A DNA stretch of 64,000 bases from Halomonas elongata (GTDB lineage Bacteria > Pseudomonadota > Gammaproteobacteria > Pseudomonadales > Halomonadaceae): positions 1 through 64,000 of the forward strand of contig NZ_JAJQTQ010000001.1 of NCBI RefSeq assembly GCF_029081005.1. Reading direction: 5' to 3'. Below, piece after piece: positions 56,054-64,000 of the stretch. Made by a program: the position numbers and the translations under genes. Each line of letters starts with the position of its first letter. Positions within the stretch are counted from its first letter, which is position 1. The notes beneath the pieces are model-generated. The model saw nothing but the letters and a program-made list of their open reading frames with translations, searched no databases and was not told where the DNA came from.

Positions 56054-56386
56054 CGTATCGCGGCACAAGGACGTGCCGCCGCCGGACGGTAGACCGGCGC
56101 GAGCCCGCCCACGCCAGCAGATTCCCACATCTGCGCCAGCGTGGAGCGGGCGACAATCAACGGGATCAGGAGGATCGTGTTGATTGCCTTATAAACAGTA
56201 GCGCTCAGAGGGTGTTTACAAAAGTCACGAGCGACGGCCAGGCCAGGCGAAATCAGCCGAAAAAGCGGAGTTTACGAGCTGGTAAATGAGCATTTTGAGG
56301 CTGATTTCAACGCCGCATGGTCGAGCGCAGTAGTTTGTAAACACCCTCTCAGTTGCCAAAGGCGGTGTCGAAGGAAGGGGCTGCCT
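56054..56386. other. Intergenic region holding the second 140-bp element
   Basis: 333 bp between convergent genes (permease 2 and GntR regulator 2). Contains the 140-bp element and, at 56090-56150, GC-rich inverted repeats that may end the permease transcript. No gene. Confidence 0.5.
56209..56348 (+). mobile_element. 140-bp MITE-like element, copy B
   Basis: Same ends, length and TCAG flanks (56205-56208 and 56349-56352) as copy A, opposite orientation, with one base different (C at 56226 where copy A has T). The inner stem GAAATCAGCC/GGCTGATTTC is at 56249-56258 and 56299-56308 with a 40-nt loop. No coding capacity, so a transposase from elsewhere would be needed. Confidence 0.88.
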
Positions 56387-57127
56387 TCAGGCAGAGAAGA
56401 TCTGATACAGATCCGGCGTTTCCTCTTCCTCCTCGTGGATGGAGAGGGACGCCTCGATGGCCTTGAGATGCCGGCCCATGAAGGCCTGGGCACGTTCGCC
56501 GTTGCCCTGCTCGAGAAAACTCAGCAGGTCATCGTGATCATGGGATTCGCAGCCCAGATGGCCGGCATTGCCATAGACGGCGAGGATCAGCGAGGAGCGC
56601 GAGCAGAGTCGCTCGACGAATTCCGCCAGGGTGGCATTGCCCGACAGACGTGCCAGGCGGCCGTGGAAAGCGGCGGACATCTTGATGGCGGCACTCTGCT
56701 CGCCACCCTTGAGCGCCTCGCGTTCGCGGCGCGCCATGTCGCGCAGCTCCTGGGCCGCCTCGGGGGTCATGCGCCGGGCGACCTCCGGCATCAGGCCGCA
56801 TTCGATCATCTGACGGGCATCGAAGACATCCTTGGCCTCGGCGGCAGTGGGCCGCGTGACACTCGCCCCCCGTCGAGGGGTCAGCGTCACCAACTGCTCC
56901 AGGGCCAAGCGTTGCAGGATCTTGCGGATGCCGGTGCGGCTGACGCCGAACACCTCGGACAGGGCATCCTCGCGAAGCCTGGCGCCGGGTTTCAGGCGAT
57001 GCTCGATGATGGCATCGCTGATGGCATGATAGATCGACTCATGACGTTCGGGACCGTCCCCATTCTTGCCGGGACGCCCCACCCTCTCGTTGGCCTTGCG
57101 CTCGGTTGCGGCCCGACGCTGGTTCAT
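56387..57127 (-). CDS. GntR-family (FCD) transcriptional regulator 2
   Basis: 246 residues from MNQRRAATERKANERVGRPG (57127). HTH: LSEVFGVSRTGIRKILQRLALEQL; FCD domain from about residue 100, with metal or effector-binding His (FHGRLARLSGN, HDHDDLLSFLEQG). It follows puuD on the same strand. A TGTATACG site lies 40 bp upstream. It probably regulates urate or allantoin genes. A division of labour with regulator 1 cannot be read from sequence. Confidence 0.9.
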   Translation of the reverse strand: MNQRRAATERKANERVGRPGKNGDGPERHESIYHAISDAIIEHRLKPGARLREDALSEVFGVSRTGIRKILQRLALEQLVTLTPRRGASVTRPTAAEAKDVFDARQMIECGLMPEVARRMTPEAAQELRDMARREREALKGGEQSAAIKMSAAFHGRLARLSGNATLAEFVERLCSRSSLILAVYGNAGHLGCESHDHDDLLSFLEQGNGERAQAFMGRHLKAIEASLSIHEEEEETPDLYQIFSA

Positions 57128-57166
57128 GGATCGTTCATCTCCCTGAAAACCCGATACAAGGTCCAT

Positions 57167-57174
57167 TGTATACG
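57167..57174. promoter_or_regulatory. TGTATACG site upstream of GntR regulator 2
   Basis: ATTGTATACGTAT matches the TGTATACA family at seven of eight positions and lies 40 bp before the regulator start, fitting autoregulation. Confidence 0.55.
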
Positions 57175-57191
57175 TATTCCTGTCGTCAACA

Positions 57192-57227
57192 CGACCGCCG
57201 CCCGCCGAATTCGGCGGGCGGCGGTCG
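57192..57227. terminator. 36-bp perfect palindrome between puuD and GntR regulator 2
   Basis: All 18 base pairs of the arms match with no spacer, centred on GAATTC at 57209/57210. It is very GC-rich and lies 24 bp past the puuD stop. There is no T-tract. It could end the puuD mRNA, form a cruciform or be a protein site. Confidence 0.7.
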
Positions 57228-57250
57228 GGACATGGTAGCGTCTGTCAGGT

Positions 57251-58537
57251 TCAGGGCGACCAGTTGGCGATCTCGGTACGCTCCTCGTCGGTCATCTGGG
57301 TGACGTTGCCGAGCGGCATGTAGCCACTCGCCACCACCTGCTTGATCTGATCGACCTGGCGCAGTACCTGTTCGGGCGTCTCCAGTGCCACACCGGCCGG
57401 TGCTGCCGAGAAGCCCTCGTGGGACGGATTCTCGGCGTGGCACTGGGCACACCGATCGATGACGATCTGCTCGGCGTGTCCGGCCGCCTCGGTACCGGAA
57501 GCCGCCACGGACTCGTCCATCTCGGAGGCCTCGGCGTCGGAGGTTTCGGTCTCCGAAACGGCGCTGGACGGCTCGGCGGAAGCGGTCTCGGCGTCGCCGC
57601 CACCGCTGCCGGCCGGCGCACCGACCCACACCGCCACCAGGATCAGGACCACCCCGGCGGCCGGATAGGCCGGCTTGATCTGACCCGCATGCATCAGTAC
57701 GAAGAACTGACGGATCAGGGCCCCGGCGAAGATGAACAACGTCATGATCACCCAGGCCAGGTCATGGGAATACGCGAAGGAATAGTGGTTGCTGATCATC
57801 AGCAACACCACCGGCAGCGTAAAGTAGGTGTTGTGCACCGAGCGCTGCTTGCCTCGCTTGCCATCCAGCGGATTCGGCGTCTCACCGGCCTTCATCGCCT
57901 TCACCATGCGGCTCTGGCCGGGGATGATCCAGAAGAAGACGTTCGCCGACATGGCAGTGGCCATGACCGCGCCGGTCAACAGGAAGGCGGCCCGGCCGGA
58001 GAAGATCTGGGTGCTCAGGTAGGCGACCACCACCATCATCACGGCCACGGCGAGGCTCAGGATGCCATCGCGATCCATGTTGGGGCTGATGCGCTTGCAC
58101 AGCTCGTTATAGACCACCCAGCCACCGAGCAGGAACAGCAGTGCCACCACATTGGCCTGCCAGCCGGTCAGATTGGCGGCCCAGGCCCAGTCGCTTCCCG
58201 GATTGACCAGATAGAAGCTCGGGTTGACCATGTACAGCAACACGAACAGCCCGAAACCGGACAGCCAGGTGGCATAGGATTTCCAGAACGACCAGTGCAG
58301 ATCCTCAGGCAACTTGGCCGGCGCACTGGCGTACTTCTGGTTGTGGTAGAAACCGCCACCATGCACGGCCCACATCTCGCCGAACACGCCCTTCTCCTTG
58401 TCCTCGTCCGCCTTGGGAGGACGCAGGCCATTATCCAGCATCACGAAATAGATCGATTCGCCGATCCAGGCAATGGCGGCGATCACATGCAGCCACCTCA
58501 ACAGGAGGTTGGCGAAATCCAGTAGGTAGGCTTCCAT
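57251..58537 (-). CDS. puuD: Urate hydroxylase PuuD (membrane-bound, cytochrome c domain)
   Basis: 428 residues. The N-terminal part (about 1-310) has eight or so membrane helices, with WLHVIAAIAWIGESIYFV and RSVHNTYFTLPVVLLMISNHYSF (in part). A Ser/Glu-rich linker leads to a c-type cytochrome domain with CAQCH as heme site and Met in SGYMPLGN as ligand. PuuD oxidises urate to 5-hydroxyisourate, passing electrons to the respiratory chain and avoiding H2O2. uraH is 115 bp upstream in the same direction. Confidence 0.95.
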   Translation of the reverse strand: MEAYLLDFANLLLRWLHVIAAIAWIGESIYFVMLDNGLRPPKADEDKEKGVFGEMWAVHGGGFYHNQKYASAPAKLPEDLHWSFWKSYATWLSGFGLFVLLYMVNPSFYLVNPGSDWAWAANLTGWQANVVALLFLLGGWVVYNELCKRISPNMDRDGILSLAVAVMMVVVAYLSTQIFSGRAAFLLTGAVMATAMSANVFFWIIPGQSRMVKAMKAGETPNPLDGKRGKQRSVHNTYFTLPVVLLMISNHYSFAYSHDLAWVIMTLFIFAGALIRQFFVLMHAGQIKPAYPAAGVVLILVAVWVGAPAGSGGGDAETASAEPSSAVSETETSDAEASEMDESVAASGTEAAGHAEQIVIDRCAQCHAENPSHEGFSAAPAGVALETPEQVLRQVDQIKQVVASGYMPLGNVTQMTDEERTEIANWSP

Positions 58538-58652
58538 CGGTCAGGCCTCGTTGGAATTATGCGATTGTTGTCTCGATACTTGGGCAGGGTGAGCACTGCT
58601 GATTGATGTCGCGGAGGCTGATCGTCGAGCGCAGCAATGACTCAGTGTTCCC

Positions 58653-59006
58653 TCAGCTTCCCCGATAGGTGGAATAGCTGTAGGGCGACAGCAGCAGCGG
58701 CACATGATAATGCTGGGACGCATCGGCCACCCCGAACCGCAGGGGAATCACATCCAGAAAGCGCGGAGCGTCACCGGCCACGCCCTGTCGGTCCAGATAC
58801 TCGCCAGCATGGAAGACCAGCTCGTATTCGCCGACACTGAAGGCCTCGCCTTCCAGGATGGGTGAATCACAACGACCATCGTCGTTGGTGACGACCTCGC
58901 TCAGCCGGGTGCGCTCATTGCCTTCGAGGCGATAGACCTCGATGCGGATGCCCTTGCCCGGGAGCCCCGATGATGTATCCAGCACATGTGTCGTCAGGTA
59001 TCCCAT
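58653..59006 (-). CDS. uraH: 5-Hydroxyisourate hydrolase
   Basis: 117 residues from [20 protein letters not shown] (59006, GGAGGAG upstream). Transthyretin-like: HVLDTSSG near the N-terminus, central Arg in IPLRFGV and the C-terminal YRGS tetrapeptide that forms the active site of HIU hydrolase. It converts 5-hydroxyisourate to OHCU. It diverges from uraD and leads into puuD, so three consecutive steps are adjacent. Confidence 0.96.
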   Translation of the reverse strand: MGYLTTHVLDTSSGLPGKGIRIEVYRLEGNERTRLSEVVTNDDGRCDSPILEGEAFSVGEYELVFHAGEYLDRQGVAGDAPRFLDVIPLRFGVADASQHYHVPLLLSPYSYSTYRGS

Positions 59007-59129
59007 GTGTTTCTCCTCCAGTCGATGGAACCGACGTGCCCGTGGTCTGCCAGGCGCTCGCCTCTCGACGGACACGCTGCTCTTGAAGACATTTTTAGTA
59101 CCAATAAGGGTACATTTCAAAACATTTTT

Positions 59130-59137
59130 TGTATACA
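59130..59137. promoter_or_regulatory. TGTATACA palindrome in the uraH/uraD divergent region
   Basis: TTTGTATACAGTT lies 58 bp before uraD and 124 bp before uraH. Same sequence as the sites at 40174, 47105, 51792 and 51918. Confidence 0.65.
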
Positions 59138-59194
59138 GTTTATCGAGGCACGATAACGCGAACCTGTTTCCCGACTCGCAAGGAGACTCCCATC

Positions 59195-59719
59195 ATGAGT
59201 GACAAGCTGCTCTCTCCCCGTCCCAGCACACTGGATCGGGCCGCCTTCATCGACCAGTATGGCGATATTTACGAGCACTCACCCTGGGTGGCCGAACTCG
59301 CCTGGGAGCGTGGCCTGGAAACGGCACAGGACACGCCGGAAGGACTCGCCGCGGCCATGGGCGAGGTACTCACGTCAGCCGACGCCGAACGTCAGCTGGA
59401 AGTGATTCGCGCCCACCCCGATCTGGCCGGCAAGGCCGCGGTCGCCGGCGAGCTTACCGATGACTCCACCCGGGAACAGGCCGGCGCCGGCCTCGACCAG
59501 TGCACGCCGGAGGAGATGGCCCGCTTCGAGCGCCTGAACGAGGCCTACAAGGCCCGTTTCGGCTTCCCCTTCGTGATGGCCGTCAAGGGCAGCGACCGCC
59601 ACGCCATCCTGGACGCCTTCGAGACACGTCTGAAGAACGACCTCGCCGAGGAACGCCGTACCGCGATCGAACAGATCAACCGGATCGCGGCCTTTCGTCT
59701 GCACGACCGGGTCGCCTGA
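59195..59719 (+). CDS. uraD: OHCU decarboxylase
   Basis: 174 residues from MSDKLLSPRPSTLDRAAFID (59195, AAGGAG upstream). All-helical UraD fold with IYEHSPWVAELAW, VIRAHPDLAGKAA (catalytic His) and FGFPFVMAVKG. It decarboxylates OHCU to (S)-allantoin. It is followed 59 bp later by a phosphoribosyltransferase gene. Confidence 0.96.
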   Translation: MSDKLLSPRPSTLDRAAFIDQYGDIYEHSPWVAELAWERGLETAQDTPEGLAAAMGEVLTSADAERQLEVIRAHPDLAGKAAVAGELTDDSTREQAGAGLDQCTPEEMARFERLNEAYKARFGFPFVMAVKGSDRHAILDAFETRLKNDLAEERRTAIEQINRIAAFRLHDRVA

Positions 59720-59778
59720 AGGCTCGGCTCAGGACCACTATACTGACGGAACGGCAAGCGGCATTTGAGGAAAACGCG

Positions 59779-60402
59779 ATGTTCCGTCATCGACAGGAAG
59801 CCGCCGAGTCGCTGGCCCGGCGGCTCACCCACCTGAAGGGCCAGAATCCGTTGATTCTCGCCATTCCCCGGGGTGGCGTGCCCATGGGTCGACGCATCGC
59901 CGATATTCTGGAAGGTGAGCTGGATGTCGTGCTGGTACGCAAGCTTGGCGCGCCGGGCAACCCGGAGTTCGCCATCGGTGCGGTCGGCGAGGGAGACCGA
60001 ATCTGGCTGGAAGACGCCGCCAACCACTTCGGCGAGGCCGCGATCACTCGGGAAATCGAACGACAGCGCGCCCTGATCGCAGAACGCCGCCAGCGCTATA
60101 CGCCGGTGCGTGCCCCCATCGATCCCGCCGAACGCCTCGTCGTCGTCGTGGATGATGGCAGTGCCACCGGCGCGACCATGACGACGGCCCTGGAAAGCCT
60201 GCGCCCCCGCGGGCCCGTTCGTCTGATCGCCGCCCTGGGGGTTGCGCCGCCGGAGACCCTGGCACGACTGGAACGCCTCGCCGACGAGGTCGCTTGCCTC
60301 GAGGCGCCGGCGTACTTTCGTGCCGTCGGTCAGTTCTACGCCGACTTCTCGCCGGTCGACGACGATGAGGTGATTCGCTTACTGGGGAGCCAACCGGGAT
60401 AA
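59779..60402 (+). CDS. Phosphoribosyltransferase-family protein
   Basis: 207 residues from MFRHRQEAAESLARRL (59779, GAGG upstream). Type I PRTase fold: LAIPRGGVPMGRRIAD, LVRKLGAPGNPEFAIG and the PRPP loop VVVVDDGSATGATM. The substrate is not identifiable. The group includes uncharacterised PRTases next to stress or salvage genes. Position after uraD suggests, but does not show, a purine link. The stop is 19 bp from the convergent GST stop. Confidence 0.85.
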   Translation: MFRHRQEAAESLARRLTHLKGQNPLILAIPRGGVPMGRRIADILEGELDVVLVRKLGAPGNPEFAIGAVGEGDRIWLEDAANHFGEAAITREIERQRALIAERRQRYTPVRAPIDPAERLVVVVDDGSATGATMTTALESLRPRGPVRLIAALGVAPPETLARLERLADEVACLEAPAYFRAVGQFYADFSPVDDDEVIRLLGSQPG

Positions 60403-60421
60403 GCCCTTCAGAACACCCTCT

Positions 60422-61129
60422 TCACCGGTAAGCGCCCTCGATGTCCGTCACCCGCGTCGCCTGACGCCCGAGCCCACCATAAAGGTCGAGCATGCGCTCG
60501 AGCCAGGCGTAGACGGGGTCGGCATTGGACACCAGGTCGGCACTGGAGACACAACGCGCCCACATGAAATTGCCGAAAACGATGTAGTCGGCCCCGCCCG
60601 GCGCCTCGCCGTCAAGATATGTCGACTCTTCGAGGCGTCCGCGCAACGGCCCCAGGGCGGTATCGAGCTGCGACAGCCCCCTCACCGGCGAATGCACCTC
60701 CTCCAGGGTACGGCCGAAGCGCTTCTCGCGAGTTTCGCGGAAATAGGCCCGATCATCCGGATGAATGGCGTTGAGCAGATCCATGATGATGATGTGCAGC
60801 ATCGCCGGCGCCAGGGAGCGTTCGGCATAGTGCGCCATGAAGCGCCCGCGAGCATCCGCCATGCTGTCCCCCAGCAGCGGCGCTTCCGGGTAGGTGCGAT
60901 CCAGATAGCGCAGGATCTCGTAGCTGTCGGCCACCACCGTCTCGCCATCGACGAGCACCGGGACCTTGTCATGGTTGGCGAAGGCCAGGGCCTGCTTCTC
61001 GCTGAAGCGCCAGGGACGCGTCTCGACGTCGAGCCCCTTGTGGGCAAGGGCGTAGCGAACCCGCCAGCAGTAGGGAGAGAAGCGCAGCGCTTCGTCGATA
61101 CCACAGAGATCGTAGAGCACCCGTGTCAT
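60422..61129 (-). CDS. Glutathione S-transferase family protein
   Basis: 235 residues from MTRVLYDLCGIDEALRFSPY (61129, GAGGAG upstream). Thioredoxin-like N-terminus with SPYCWRVRYALAHKGLD (a Cys near the active-site position), cis-Pro in KVPVLVDG, then VADSYEILRYLD, and a helical C-terminus. It resembles the beta-etherase/GstB-type branch. The substrate is unknown, and it is not clearly part of the ureide or glycolate pathways beside it. Confidence 0.88.
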   Translation of the reverse strand: MTRVLYDLCGIDEALRFSPYCWRVRYALAHKGLDVETRPWRFSEKQALAFANHDKVPVLVDGETVVADSYEILRYLDRTYPEAPLLGDSMADARGRFMAHYAERSLAPAMLHIIIMDLLNAIHPDDRAYFRETREKRFGRTLEEVHSPVRGLSQLDTALGPLRGRLEESTYLDGEAPGGADYIVFGNFMWARCVSSADLVSNADPVYAWLERMLDLYGGLGRQATRVTDIEGAYR

Positions 61130-61610
61130 GCCGACTCCTCGCATTCGATAAAGGAAAGGGAAGTGCCGATAGTGCCAGCAGTCATCGTCTATCGCCAATG
61201 CACCGAGACTTGCCCCGGGCTCTTGCCGTCGAGCCTGTCGAGGGTTGCCCCCTCCTTGTCCATTGGTATAGCCATTCGATCGTCACGGCGTCCTTGCCGT
61301 GTTGGCCTCCATCGCCAACTCGTTGAATCGCCAGCCAAGTGAATCCAGCGAGGCTGGACTACCTGCGCACCTTGATTGGTAAAACCAATGATCCCTGGAT
61401 CGTCATGGCCGCCACCAGGGCCTATCGTGGTAGGGGTCTCGGCATCCTTGTCCAGACATGCCAGGACCGCCTGACGACTCCGCCCAACGCGGGTCGTCGT
61501 GATATCCACTCCATCGACCACAAAAAACGGAAAATAATTCCATAGATTTATGATGCGCTTTTCCCTAGCATCGAGATCAGTGGATGCCATTCCGTGACAC
61601 CGGAGCCGCC
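61130..61610. other. Upstream region of the glycolate oxidase operon
   Basis: 481 bp without a supported gene. It contains the perfect ATTGGT-AAA-ACCAAT operator at 61375 and a weak second ATTGGT-ATA-GCCATT at 61262-61276. No glcC-like regulator gene is present here. Confidence 0.5.
61375..61389. promoter_or_regulatory. ATTGGT-N3-ACCAAT operator (GlcC/PdhR/LldR type)
   Basis: A perfect 6-bp inverted repeat with AAA centre, the form recognised by PdhR and related GntR/FadR regulators, including the glycolate activator GlcC. It lies 222 bp before the glcD start. Confidence 0.6.
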
Positions 61611-63110
61611 ATGAACCTCCTCTTCGACGAGCGACTCGACGGCGAACTACCCCACCGCGACAAGACGGCAGTGCTCGCCGAGCTGCAAGCCACCTTGCCG
61701 ACCCTGACCCTGCTGCATCGCGAAGAGGACCTGCGTCCCTTCGAGTGCGACGGCCTGGCCGCCTATCGCGTGCTGCCCATGCTGGTGGCCCTGCCCGATG
61801 ACCTCGAGCAGGTCGCGACCCTGATGCGATGCTGCCATGAGCTCGGCGTTCCGGTGGTCACGCGTGGCGCCGGCACCGGACTGTCCGGCGGCGCCCTGCC
61901 GCTGGAACGCGGCGTGCTGCTGGTGATGTCGCGCTTCCAGCGCATCCTGGAACTGGATCCCGAGGCTCGCACCGCCCGCGTCCAGCCCGGCGTTCGCAAC
62001 CTGGCGATCACCGAGGCGGCGGCCCCCCATGGACTCTACTACGCCCCCGACCCCTCGTCGCAGATCGCCTGCTCCATCGGCGGCAACGTGGCCGAGAACG
62101 CCGGCGGCGTGCACTGCCTGAAATACGGCCTGACGGTACACAATGTGCTGGCCCTGGAGATCATCACCCTCGAGGGCGAGCGGATGCGACTCGGCGGTGA
62201 GGCCCTGGACGCCCCGGGCTTCGATCTGCTCGCCCTGTTCAACGGCTCCGAAGGCATGCTCGGCGTGGTGACCGAGGTCACCGTCAAGCTGCTGCCGAGC
62301 CCGGAGACCGCCAAGGTGCTGATGGCCAGTTTCGACGACGTCGGCAAGGCCGGCCAGGCGGTAGGCGACATCATCGCCGCCGGCATCGTCCCCGGCGGCC
62401 TGGAGATGATGGACAACCTGGCGATCCGCGCCGCCGAAGACTTCATCCACGCCGGCTATCCGGTGGACGCGGAGGCGATCCTGCTCTGCGAGCTGGACGG
62501 CGTGGAGGCCGACGTGGACGACGACTGCGACACGGTACGCGGCGTGCTCGAGAACGCCGGCGCCACCGATATCCGGCTCGCCCGGGACGAGGCCGAGCGC
62601 ACGCGCTTCTGGTCCGGACGCAAGAACGCCTTCCCGGCGGTGGGCCGCATCTCGCCGGACTATTACTGCATGGACGGCACCATTCCACGACGCGCCCTGC
62701 CCGAGGTCCTCGGCACCATCGCCTCGCTCTCGGCCGAATATGGCCTGCGGGTCGCCAATGTCTTCCACGCCGGCGACGGCAACATGCACCCGCTGATCCT
62801 GTTCGATGCCAATCGCGAAGGCGAACTCGAACGTGCCGAGGCGCTTGGGGGACGCATCCTGGAAGCCTGCGTGGCAGCCGGCGGTTCGATCACCGGCGAG
62901 CATGGCGTGGGGCGCGAGAAGATCAACCAGATGTGCGTCCAGTTTCCCACCGGCGAGCTGACCACCTTCCACGCCGTGAAGGCCGCCTTCGATCCGGTGG
63001 GCCTGCTCAACCCGGGCAAGAACATTCCCACCCTGGCCCGCTGCGCCGAGTTCGGTGCCATGCACGTGCATCACGGCGAGCTGCCGCACCCCGAACTGCC
63101 CCGTTTCTGA
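61611..63110 (+). CDS. glcD: Glycolate oxidase subunit GlcD
   Basis: 499 residues from MNLLFDERLDGELPHRDKTA (61611, GGAG upstream), the E. coli length. FAD-binding PCMH domain with RGAGTGLSGGALPLERGVL, SSQIACSIGGNVAENAGGVHCLKYGL (in part) and the C-terminal HAGDGNMHPLILFD and GSITGEHGVGREK. With GlcE and GlcF it oxidises glycolate to glyoxylate at the membrane. The product can enter the Gcl route encoded 14 kb away. Confidence 0.96.
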   Translation: MNLLFDERLDGELPHRDKTAVLAELQATLPTLTLLHREEDLRPFECDGLAAYRVLPMLVALPDDLEQVATLMRCCHELGVPVVTRGAGTGLSGGALPLERGVLLVMSRFQRILELDPEARTARVQPGVRNLAITEAAAPHGLYYAPDPSSQIACSIGGNVAENAGGVHCLKYGLTVHNVLALEIITLEGERMRLGGEALDAPGFDLLALFNGSEGMLGVVTEVTVKLLPSPETAKVLMASFDDVGKAGQAVGDIIAAGIVPGGLEMMDNLAIRAAEDFIHAGYPVDAEAILLCELDGVEADVDDDCDTVRGVLENAGATDIRLARDEAERTRFWSGRKNAFPAVGRISPDYYCMDGTIPRRALPEVLGTIASLSAEYGLRVANVFHAGDGNMHPLILFDANREGELERAEALGGRILEACVAAGGSITGEHGVGREKINQMCVQFPTGELTTFHAVKAAFDPVGLLNPGKNIPTLARCAEFGAMHVHHGELPHPELPRF

Positions 63111-63119
63111 GGAGGTATC

Positions 63120-64000
63120 ATGGCGTCACATCAAGGCTCCCTCCCGGATCGGGACATCAGCGAGGCGCTCGGCGAGCGCATCCGCCGTGCCGATGCCGAG
63201 GGCACGCCACTGCGCATCGTCGGTGGCGACACCAAGGCCTTCCTCGGCAACACCGTCGACAGCAAGCCACTCTCCACCCGCGAGCACCGCGGCATCACTC
63301 GCTATGATCCGGTGGAATTGATCGTCTCGGTACGCGCCGGCACGCCCCTGGCCGAGCTGGAGGCCCGCCTCGACGAGCAGGGCCAGCGTCTCCCCTTCGA
63401 GCCGCCCCACTTCGGCGACGCCGCTACCGTCGGCGGCATGGTCGCCACCGGCCTCTCCGGGCCGCGACGTCCCTGGGCCGGCGCCGTACGCGATTTCGTG
63501 CTCGGCATTCGCCTGATCGACCGACACGGCGCCTCCCTGCGCTTCGGCGGCGAAGTCATGAAAAACGTGGCCGGTTACGACCTGTCGCGGTTGATGGTCG
63601 GCGCCCAGGGCTGCCTCGGCCTGCTCGCCGAAGTCTCGCTCAAGGTACTGCCAAAGCCCGCGGCGCAGCACAGCCTGCGCCTCGAGATGCCCCTGGCCCA
63701 GGCGCGTCGCCACCTCATCGAATGGGGCCGGCAACCGCTGCCGATCACCGCCGCCGCCTGGTTGGACGGCGCCCTCCATCTACGCCTGGAAGGTGGCCCC
63801 GGTTCGGTCGACGCCACGGGTCGACACCTCGGCGGCGAGTCGCTGGACGCGACTTTCTGGTCGGCCCTGCGGGAACAGCACCTGACCTTCTTCACCCGGG
63901 AGGACGACTCGCGACCGCTGTGGCGACTCTCGCTTCCTCAGCAGGCGCCCGCGCCCGAGCTGGAGGACGTCGACGAGACCACCATGCTTCACGACTGGGC
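63120..64000 (+). CDS. glcE: Glycolate oxidase subunit GlcE (cut by right edge)
   Basis: About 293 residues are visible from MASHQGSLPDRDISEALGER (63120, GAGGAGG upstream), 9 bp after the glcD stop; the frame is open to the window end. Second FAD-binding subunit with TPLRIVGGDTKAFLG, GGMVATGLSGPRRPWAGAVRD and FGGEVMKNVAGYDLSRLM, as in GlcE. The remaining C-terminus and glcF should follow outside the window. Confidence 0.95.
   Translation, partial: MASHQGSLPDRDISEALGERIRRADAEGTPLRIVGGDTKAFLGNTVDSKPLSTREHRGITRYDPVELIVSVRAGTPLAELEARLDEQGQRLPFEPPHFGDAATVGGMVATGLSGPRRPWAGAVRDFVLGIRLIDRHGASLRFGGEVMKNVAGYDLSRLMVGAQGCLGLLAEVSLKVLPKPAAQHSLRLEMPLAQARRHLIEWGRQPLPITAAAWLDGALHLRLEGGPGSVDATGRHLGGESLDATFWSALREQHLTFFTREDDSRPLWRLSLPQQAPAPELEDVDETTMLHDW

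Noticed and set aside
61189-61590. 133-codon minus-strand frame upstream of glcD
   Set aside because: No homology, no good start site, and it covers the operator region; treated as non-coding.
61647-63089. Minus-strand frame opposite glcD
   Set aside because: Antisense shadow; glcD has correct length, motifs and ribosome-binding site.

Overview
The window looks like a chromosomal segment of a halophilic gammaproteobacterium close to Halomonas (Halomonadaceae). The reasons are high GC content, a guaB-guaA pair, a glrK-qseG-glrR set, argA, a Pit/DUF47 pair and Halomonas-like protein sequences. This assignment is inferred from protein character only. No rRNA, tRNA or CRISPR array was seen.

Layout. 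1-1640 is the 5' end of a very large BapA/LapA-type adhesin running off the left edge. 2.2-10.4 kb is mixed housekeeping and stress genes: a YghU-like GST, a dicarboxylate/amino-acid symporter, a PNPOx-FNR-ferredoxin fusion with a GST and a divergent LysR, RlmA, and a Tat-exported class A beta-lactamase. 10.5-13.9 kb is a scarred segment: a DUF808 gene, a 53-bp mini-element in a terminator loop, a guaA 3' remnant, a cold-shock gene, a DUF808 remnant and an IS3-family element. 13.9-17.1 kb is guaA/guaB with a structured repeat between them. 17.3-25.3 kb holds an AbrB-family membrane protein, a four-gene PhoD / beta-domain / GMC oxidoreductase / Cys-nucleophile hydrolase set, and xseA. 25.5-29.0 kb is glrR-qseG-glrK, preceded by a candidate CsrB/RsmZ-like small RNA. 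29.7-39.2 kb holds argA, Pit/DUF47, a CYTH triphosphatase, a voltage-gated-type K+ channel, an acid phosphatase, a DUF192 protein and a LysR/azoreductase pair between inverted repeats.

39.4-60.4 kb is a near-complete purine/ureide catabolism island. PuuD, UraH and UraD convert urate to allantoin. A racemase and PuuE take allantoin to allantoate. AllE and AllA release glyoxylate. Gcl, Hyi, GlxR, TtuD and pyruvate kinase carry it to pyruvate. Two NCS1 permeases and a YfcC-type carrier supply substrates, and two GntR/FCD regulators are present. TGTATACA palindromes lie before most transcription units of the island, which points to one shared regulon. No allantoate amidohydrolase is seen. 61.6-64 kb starts a glycolate oxidase operon (glcDE), also feeding glyoxylate, behind a TTGGT-N3-ACCAA operator.

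The most unusual non-coding signals are: two 140-bp inverted-repeat mini-elements, identical but for one base, in opposite orientation around the ureide island, one inserted into a terminator hairpin; a diverged relative between guaB and guaA whose hairpin stem shows compensatory changes; the CsrB/RsmZ-like RNA candidate; and the predicted TGTATACA regulon.
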